Source of the DNA: Alligator mississippiensis
Taxonomy: Eukaryota > Chordata > Crocodylia > Alligatoridae
Assembly: GCF_030867095.1 (NCBI RefSeq)
Contig: NC_081831.1
Coordinates: forward strand, 20,312,001-20,376,000
Direction of reading: 5' to 3'
Length of the DNA: 64,000 nt
The translations under genes were made by a program, and so were the position numbers. Positions 58,759 through 64,000 of this stretch are shown piece after piece. Position 1 is the stretch's first letter; each line of letters begins with the position of its first letter. The notes beneath the pieces were generated by a model that worked only from the letters and a program-made list of their open reading frames with translations, was not told the DNA's origin and searched no databases.

Positions 58759-61204
58759 CTATGTAAGGCAGAGGGGCAAGTGAGTGAGGACTAATCAGAG
58801 TTAGATGCATCCTTATTAGATCTTCATTTCCCCATCACAGCTAGGTGTTCTTTGTTTCTGATGTTTAACTGTAGTCTTCTCTGTGAAGGATACCATAGTT
58901 AATGATGAAAGACAATTTTCATTCTGTACTCTTAACTTTATGACTGTGGCAGGGCACTGTTGGTGCTGTCACTTTAAGGGCTGAGCCAAGCAGCCAGCAG
59001 GTGCTTGATTACCGTGGCCATTTTAGATCCCTGGAAATGGCCACCTATAAAAATAGGGCAGTTCCCTGCTGGTACAGCAGGCAGTAACATTGCTTGGCTG
59101 CATGCAACATCCTGGAGGTAGGGGAGGAGCTGCAGAGGACAGTCAGGAGGCTTCTGGTCCTGGGCATGACCTAAACCTGCACCCTGCCAGGAGTGGGTGG
59201 CCTGGTGGATCTTCCTGTAGTGTGGGAGCCTTCAGGAAATACCAGGCCGGTTACCACCCTGGTGAAAGGCGAGAAGGGGTGCCTTAACCCTAGCCCCCCA
59301 AGCTTCTTCGCTCATTATAGGCATCCCCTCACAGTGGGCCCCTGGCCCTTTTGACCTTTACAGTCCTGGCCCCAGCATTGACCAGTCGAGTCCCTCAGTT
59401 GGGTTTACACCTCCTGCCTGCACCTAGGGATCTGAGTCCCCCATTCCCGGCTCAGGTGCTCGCCCATAATGAGCGAAGAAGCTCCGGGTCCCGACTGCCC
59501 TGAGACAGGGCCAGGGCCTGTCTTTGTATAATAACAAATGTCTTGAGTTGTATGTGTAAAGCTGTGCAATACATTTGCACTTTCAGAGCATTGCAGTTCA
59601 CCCCCTTTTCTCTTCCTGAAAAAACTAACAAAGAGAGAAATTACATGTATAGATGTTTTTGTGGTATAAATTGCCATTGATAGCAATGGGGCTTGGCAGT
59701 TTACACCAGATAAATATTACCCCCAGACAGCGTGTTAATACAAAGCTTGGGTTGGACACACAGATTTTTTTAAAGTCTGCCTGTAACTCCCCCCAGAAAA
59801 AAACAAAACTTATTTCTCTGTGAACATCAACTTACCTACAGTTTCTTCTCCTACACTTTCTCTAGTTAAGGTGTTACATGTGCACCTTAACAGGCAAAAT
59901 AGTGATATCAGAAGGCTGAGGTAGGACCAGACAGAAAATGTTTTGAGTTGTATGTATGTAAAGCTTTGCAATACATTCAACAGCTATAAGAAACATTATT
60001 AGAATCGGAGTGCTTCTAAATTAAGAGGACTACACAAAAAAAAGTTTTGCTGATTCCCCTGTTCTAATATCAGGTGCCAGTGAGAGTATGCCTGCAGTCA
60101 GGATGCATTTTTTCCTTCGGTAATTGATGGGGAATGCTTTTGGAACAGTTGGACTAGACTGCCAAAGTCTATTCATGTGCATCCCGAAATGCTGCCTGAG
60201 CCTTCAGATTTTCAGATTCATAGAAGAAAACCTGGTCGCTTTCTTTGGAAAGTGAAATTAATATAAAAACACTTTTATTTTGTTTAAGAATGTGTGCATT
60301 TTTTCCTAACTGTTCAGCAGTCAGAAGCCTTATATATTTTTAAAAGACAAAGTTACACTGGAAAGTTTAGCTGATCTTAAGAGTTTATAGGTGCTATTAG
60401 AGGAAAACATCTTTTTCAGCAACAGAAACAAAAGTGATTAAGCTAGTAGCTGCTAACTCTTGTTTGAGTCAAAATACATCCCAATCACTGACAGCAAGGG
60501 GGCAGGATGTTTAAAAATAAACAGGTAGCTTAAAAAAACCACAGTTATTTTAAAGTACTGCCCCCATTTTTTTGAAGATGAAATTAAGTGCATATATAAT
60601 AAGATGCTATATTAATTATGTATGACAATAAACAACCTACATACCACCCAGAGTTGACAGTGAAATCTAGGTATATTATGAAATGATCACATGACTTGTC
60701 CAACAACACTACCTACCCCCACAACAAAGAGCCAGAAGGACAGAGAAAATGAACATTGATACATCAAAATGTATCACCTTTCAAGCTAAGTATCCAGGGA
60801 TGCTTTATAAAGTAAAATAATATCAGAAGTTTAAGTATTTTGGATTAAACCATGCCAGAGAAAAGCATTTAAATCTGGGTTTCAAAGCTTGTGATATATG
60901 CTATTCAAAAGCTGATAATGGATAAGTAATTCAAGTTTTATGCAGTGCTATAGTCCTTATGAACATCTCTAAATCCAGCTCATCTGAATGCCTCTCTCTC
61001 ATGGGGTGCGTTAGGTGTATGAGCATAAGATTACTCCAAAGCCCTTGGTAATGTACTCATTAAGTTAAAGATGCAGGTTTGTTTGCCAGGGTTTCTTGTA
61101 CTCCTGCTTTGTATTCCATGGATTTTGTTATACCTTATAGGGTCTGATGCTTCATGTCATGTCAGGAGGGGACACAATAGCAGCATGCCAAAACTCAAAA
61201 CTAC
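58759..61204. other. CFAP52 intron: inverted repeat and LTR-like stretch, no gene confirmed
   Basis: At 58943-59300 the plus strand starts 'tgtggcagggcactgttgg', carries a TATA-like 'cctataaaaatag' at 59044-59056 and is richer in GC than its surroundings. This is compatible with an LTR or other promoter-bearing repeat, but no paired end was found. From 59.5 to 61.1 kb the sequence is AT-rich without recognisable elements. Confidence 0.35.
59301..59483. repeat. Perfect 18-bp inverted repeat
   Basis: AGCTTCTTCGCTCATTAT at 59301-59318 is repeated as its exact reverse complement at 59466-59483, enclosing a 147-bp GC-rich spacer. This could be a transposon end pair or part of a larger palindromic repeat. 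No target duplication is obvious. Confidence 0.75.
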
Positions 61205-61344
61205 CTTCTGGATCAAACTGCCACTCTCTATCTGGAAAGGAAGTGACTAATCCATCATTTTTATGAAATCTTGTGATCCCAATATTCACAGTAAGGGGAA
61301 AATGTTGCTGGCTGTTCACAAGAAGAATGTGAACAGAAGGCACC
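61205..61344 (-). other. Unidentified exon-like open frame
   Basis: On the minus strand, an acceptor-like ...cttttaccag|G (61345-61347 AG side) opens a frame that starts VPSVHILLVNSQQHFPLTVN and includes ITRFHKNDGLVTSFPDREWQ. It reaches a donor-like GAAG|gtagtt. The predicted 140-nt exon starts in phase 2 and ends in phase 1. Protein-like composition and flanking splice signals suggest a real or fossil exon. It does not resemble any CFAP52 segment I know, and I cannot name the protein. It could belong to a nested gene, a captured exon or chance. Confidence 0.3.
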
Positions 61345-61535
61345 CTGGTAAAAGTTAGCATCGCATATCATGAGTCCTGAATTTAATATAGCATGTCATA
61401 TTGTCAAACACAAAATTGTAAACGATGCCCACGGACACAAAAAAATCACTTTCGACAGCTGTGTTACTCAGATATTAGATGATATTCAAAGATTTAGATA
61501 AGAGAGCATGAATGCAGCCACATCTGCAAGGACTG

Positions 61536-61835
61536 TTGGTTGTAGCCAACATAGGTAGACAAGGTTTCTTTAGGTAAACGTGATGTCTTTTAGTAGATCA
61601 ACTAAATAGTTGGGAAAAATTGTTCTTTGCAAGCTTTTGGGCACAAACACCCTTCTTCAGGCACAGGGAGAGTTTGTTGTTTCTTTGTGTTCTGTCCTGG
61701 TAGAAGGGAAGCCAGTATGCAAAATGCTGGTCTGTGAAAATGCAAATGCATGGCAGGGGGATCAGAGGCCCTGTGAAAAAACAGGTGAGAGAAAGGTGGG
61801 AGTTGGGGGAAGAATGTAGCTGATAAATGTAGCTG
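61536..61835 (-). mobile_element. PLE-associated terminal fragment, copy 1
   Basis: The plus strand runs 'ttggttgtagccaacataggtagacaagg', 'gtcttttagtagatcaactaaatagttggg', 'gcaagcttttgggcacaaacacccttcttcaggcac' (in part). Its reverse complement has the sense 'cctgaagaagggtg..cccaaaagcttgcaaag..ttggt.gatctactaaaagac', a motif set common in reptile genomes that I associate with Penelope-like element ends. Inverted relative to the PLE body that follows. Confidence 0.55.
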
Positions 61836-62015
61836 GGTTTTTGGTTGTAGCCGTGTTGGTCTAAGGACATAGGTAGGCCAGGTTCTTTGGGAGATGTGAT
61901 ACCTTTTATTAGAACAACTGATTAGTTGGAAAAAAGTTATTTTCAAGTTTTCAGGTGCAATCATCCTTCTTCAGGCATAGAGAGTCTCTGCTGTTTTTCA
62001 ATCTCCAAGCTAAAA
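61836..62015 (-). mobile_element. PLE-associated terminal fragment, copy 2
   Basis: Restarts with 'tttttggttgtagccgtgttggtctaaggacataggtaggcc' and repeats the same order of motifs to 'ccttcttcaggcatagagagtctctgctg'. It is a second copy in tandem with 61536-61835, in the same orientation. Confidence 0.6.
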
Positions 62016-62088
62016 GTGTGATAGGATGTCACTGAGAATGTAAATAAGTGAAAATCAGGAAAACAAAAGGTAGAGAAGGAAAGCGCGC

Positions 62089-62104
62089 GGGGGGGGGGGG
62101 GGGG
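62089..62104 (+). repeat. Run of 16 G residues
   Basis: A homopolymer G run preceded by GCGCGC, between the PLE terminal fragments and the PLE body. Such runs are prone to sequencing and assembly error. Confidence 0.9.
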
Positions 62105-62149
62105 AGCCAAAAGGTTAGTAAGAGAGACTCTACTGTGGTAATTTTCCAA

Positions 62150-64000
62150 GGTAGAACCATGAAGACTACATAAAAGAAGCCAGCAGACAACTCCCTGACA
62201 CTACCTACTATAAAAAAACTAGAGGAAGATCCAACTCCCCTTTTTACCTCAAAACTTAAAACCACCATCACATCACTTCCATCTGAACTACACAAAAAAC
62301 TTCAGATCCTGATTCCTCCACTACCCAATTCATGGACTTTTTATGTGCTCCCTAAAATCCCAAAACAAGGGACTCCGACAGACCTATCACTTCCAACCAC
62401 AGAACCCTAATGGAAGAAATGCTAGGCTTCATTGAATGCATCCTAAACCGCTCATCAAAACTCAAAGACTGAGTTTTATCTGAGACACAACACATTTCCT
62501 GTGAAAACTCAAAAACAGACCACCTTCCCAGGAATACCCTCCTGGTCCCCATGGATGTAACTAGCTTAGTGACACCAACATCCCATACCAGGATGGCATC
62601 CAAGTCTGCCTCATGTATCCACAAGACTGAGATTACAGCTCTGAGTACACACATATCACTGAACTCATATACTTCATCCTCACACACAATAACTTCAGTT
62701 TCAACAACCAGCACTTCCTCCAGACCATGGGCACAGCTATGGGCACCAAATTGGCCCCACAATATGCCAACCTTTTTATGGCCCACCTGGAAGAAGAATT
62801 CCTTAAGCACTGCACTACACCCATGCTATACCTGAGATGCATAGATAACATCTTCATCATTTAGACCAAAACCTTTCAGTTTCTGAGGGCATTTATACAC
62901 ATACCTTTTTGTCCCGCAATGCACTGGAGATCCGGCAGGTCAGAGCAGACTCAATTAACAGCATCTACTCCACGCACAAGCTGGTGTGCGCTGTGCTGCG
63001 TGCAGTTGTGTAAGTGGTGAAATGCTCATCAGTACGCAAAAAATGGCAGTAGTGTGCTTTTGAACTAAAACACCTCCAATGTGTTTTAGTTCAAAAGTGC
63101 ACCACCACCGCTTTCTCAGCACTAACACACGTTTTGCCACTTGTACACATGCTTTAGTGTATGTAGTTGTATAAGTGCCCTGATTGATTTCCACCAAAAA
63201 GTAAACAGCCATCATCCCTCCATCAGACTATTGCTTGTATTTTCTTTTTTGGATACCTTTATCAATATCCAAAATGGTAAAGTACAAACCACCCTATAAA
63301 AGAAACCCAGGGACCAACATACATATCTACACAGAAGCAGCACTCACCCTAAACACACCAAGAAAGCTCAAATTTACAACCAAGCCCATACCACCAAATT
63401 TGCATTGAGAAGAATACCCGTGATTGCCACCTCATGAATCTCAAAAGGGCATTCACCCAACAAGGACACTCCACAGTAGAGATGGATCGTGCTTTTGAAA
63501 GAGCCACCTGGATACCGTGTGAAGATTTGCTGCAGTACAAAAAGAAAATCCTCACAAATCGCACACCATTAGTTATGATGTGTCATCCATCCCTGGAATG
63601 TACATGGAAAATCTTCAAACAACTGCAACCCATACTAAAAGAAGACCCAATTCTTAAAGAGATCTCTCCAGAACCACCCACCCTAGCCCTTAAAAAAGCA
63701 CCAAACCTCGCCAACCTGGTCACCAGAAGTAAATTTCCTATGGCCCAAAGCACACTGAATAGATTCAGAACTTGCTGGGACAAAAAATGTAAAACCTGCC
63801 AACACCTCTCCACTACCCCCACAATAACTACCCCCACAACAGAACCATCACCATTCCTGGATCTTACAGCTACACCTCCAGAAATGTAATATATCTCATC
63901 CAGTGCACCAACTGTCCTGATGGAAAATATATAAAAGAAACCAAACAACAACTGCGCACCAGAATGAACGCTCACTGAAAATCTATCAAAGGCAAAAATA
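62150..64000 (+). mobile_element. Penelope-like element body (RT and GIY-YIG), degraded, runs off the window
   Basis: With frameshifts, the plus strand encodes in order a YIKEASRQLSDTTYY block (about 62.17 kb), a PLE RT core with LLVPMDVTSLVT (about 62.55 kb), and MGTAMGTKLAPQYANLFMAH (about 62.73-62.79 kb). The catalytic box YLRCIDNIFII follows at about 62.83-62.86 kb. A long tail frame 63434-63889 has EDLLQYKKK, NRTPLVMMCHPS and CWDKKCKTCQHL. After a frame change come NVIYLIQCTNC and KYIKET (63.88-63.95 kb), the GIY-YIG endonuclease region. The RT box has Asn for the second catalytic Asp and a TAG (62862-62864) replaces the usual Trp, so the copy is dead. PLEs are retroelements related to telomerase RT. 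A MITE interrupts it at 62886-63181. Confidence 0.8.
62886..63181. mobile_element. MITE inserted in the PLE
   Basis: The left end AGGGCATTTATACACATACC and the reverse complement of the right end, AGGGCACTTATACAACTACA, form terminal inverted repeats. Inside, 'cacctccaatgtgttttagttcaaaagtgca' and 'tagtgtgcttttgaactaaaac' form a further long inverted repeat. The PLE reading resumes right after it (FHQKVNSHHPSI), so the insertion is younger than the PLE. Confidence 0.65.

Noticed and set aside
1-64000. tRNA, rRNA, CRISPR array, bacterial operon or defence system
   Set aside because: No cloverleaf, rRNA core, regular spacer array or prokaryotic-style gene cluster was found; everything seen is vertebrate exon or repeat sequence.

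Overview
The window looks like nuclear DNA from a large vertebrate genome. It has short coding exons with consensus splice sites, long introns, one CpG-island promoter and many old interspersed repeats. A crocodilian is the best fit. There are many CR1 LINEs whose 3' ends read close to 'gggctggaagggacct...atcatcgagtcc', a Tx1-clade L1 LINE, a Penelope-like element (PLE), MIR-type SINEs and many hAT-type MITEs. A turtle is the second choice. No bacterial-style genes, rRNA, tRNA or CRISPR array was seen.

Two protein-coding genes are present, both on the minus strand and both partial. CFAP52 (WDR16, a ciliary WD-repeat protein) contributes its last six coding exons between 58.76 and 54.08 kb. 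USP43 (a ubiquitin-specific protease) contributes exon 1 (26.78-26.28 kb, in a CpG island) and exon 2 (1.54-1.40 kb); the rest lies beyond base 1. From memory, the order CFAP52 then USP43 in the same orientation matches the human 17p13.1 neighbourhood, so this is conserved synteny. The intergenic space is about 27 kb and USP43 intron 1 is 24.7 kb; both are filled with repeats.

Layout. 1-2.4 kb: USP43 exon 2 between two hAT-like MITEs. 2.4-10 kb: intron with SINE relics. 10.1-12.3 kb: degraded CR1 (minus). 12.3-16.7 kb: intron with a MIR. 16.7-20.2 kb: two CR1 copies pointing away from each other. 20.2-21 kb: degenerate tandem repeat. 21-26.1 kb: intron with SINE and PLE-end relics. 26.1-27.3 kb: USP43 exon 1 and CpG island. 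27.3-35.9 kb: intergenic repeats. 35.9-37 kb: degraded CR1 (plus). 37-38.3 kb: palindromic MITEs. 39.4-43 kb: Tx1-like LINE (minus). 44.9-51.5 kb: a series of MITEs, one nested in another. 54.1-58.8 kb: CFAP52 exons. 58.9-61.5 kb: inverted repeat and one unidentified exon-like ORF. 61.5-64 kb: PLE with inverted terminal fragments, running off the window end.

The most notable observation is that CFAP52, although very well conserved at protein level, carries two apparently disabling changes. One exon has AA where its AG acceptor should be. The next-to-last exon has an in-frame TAG three codons in, with a CR1 fragment only 44 bp upstream of its acceptor. I found no new defence system or operon-like system; this is a vertebrate locus made of two known genes and layered transposons.
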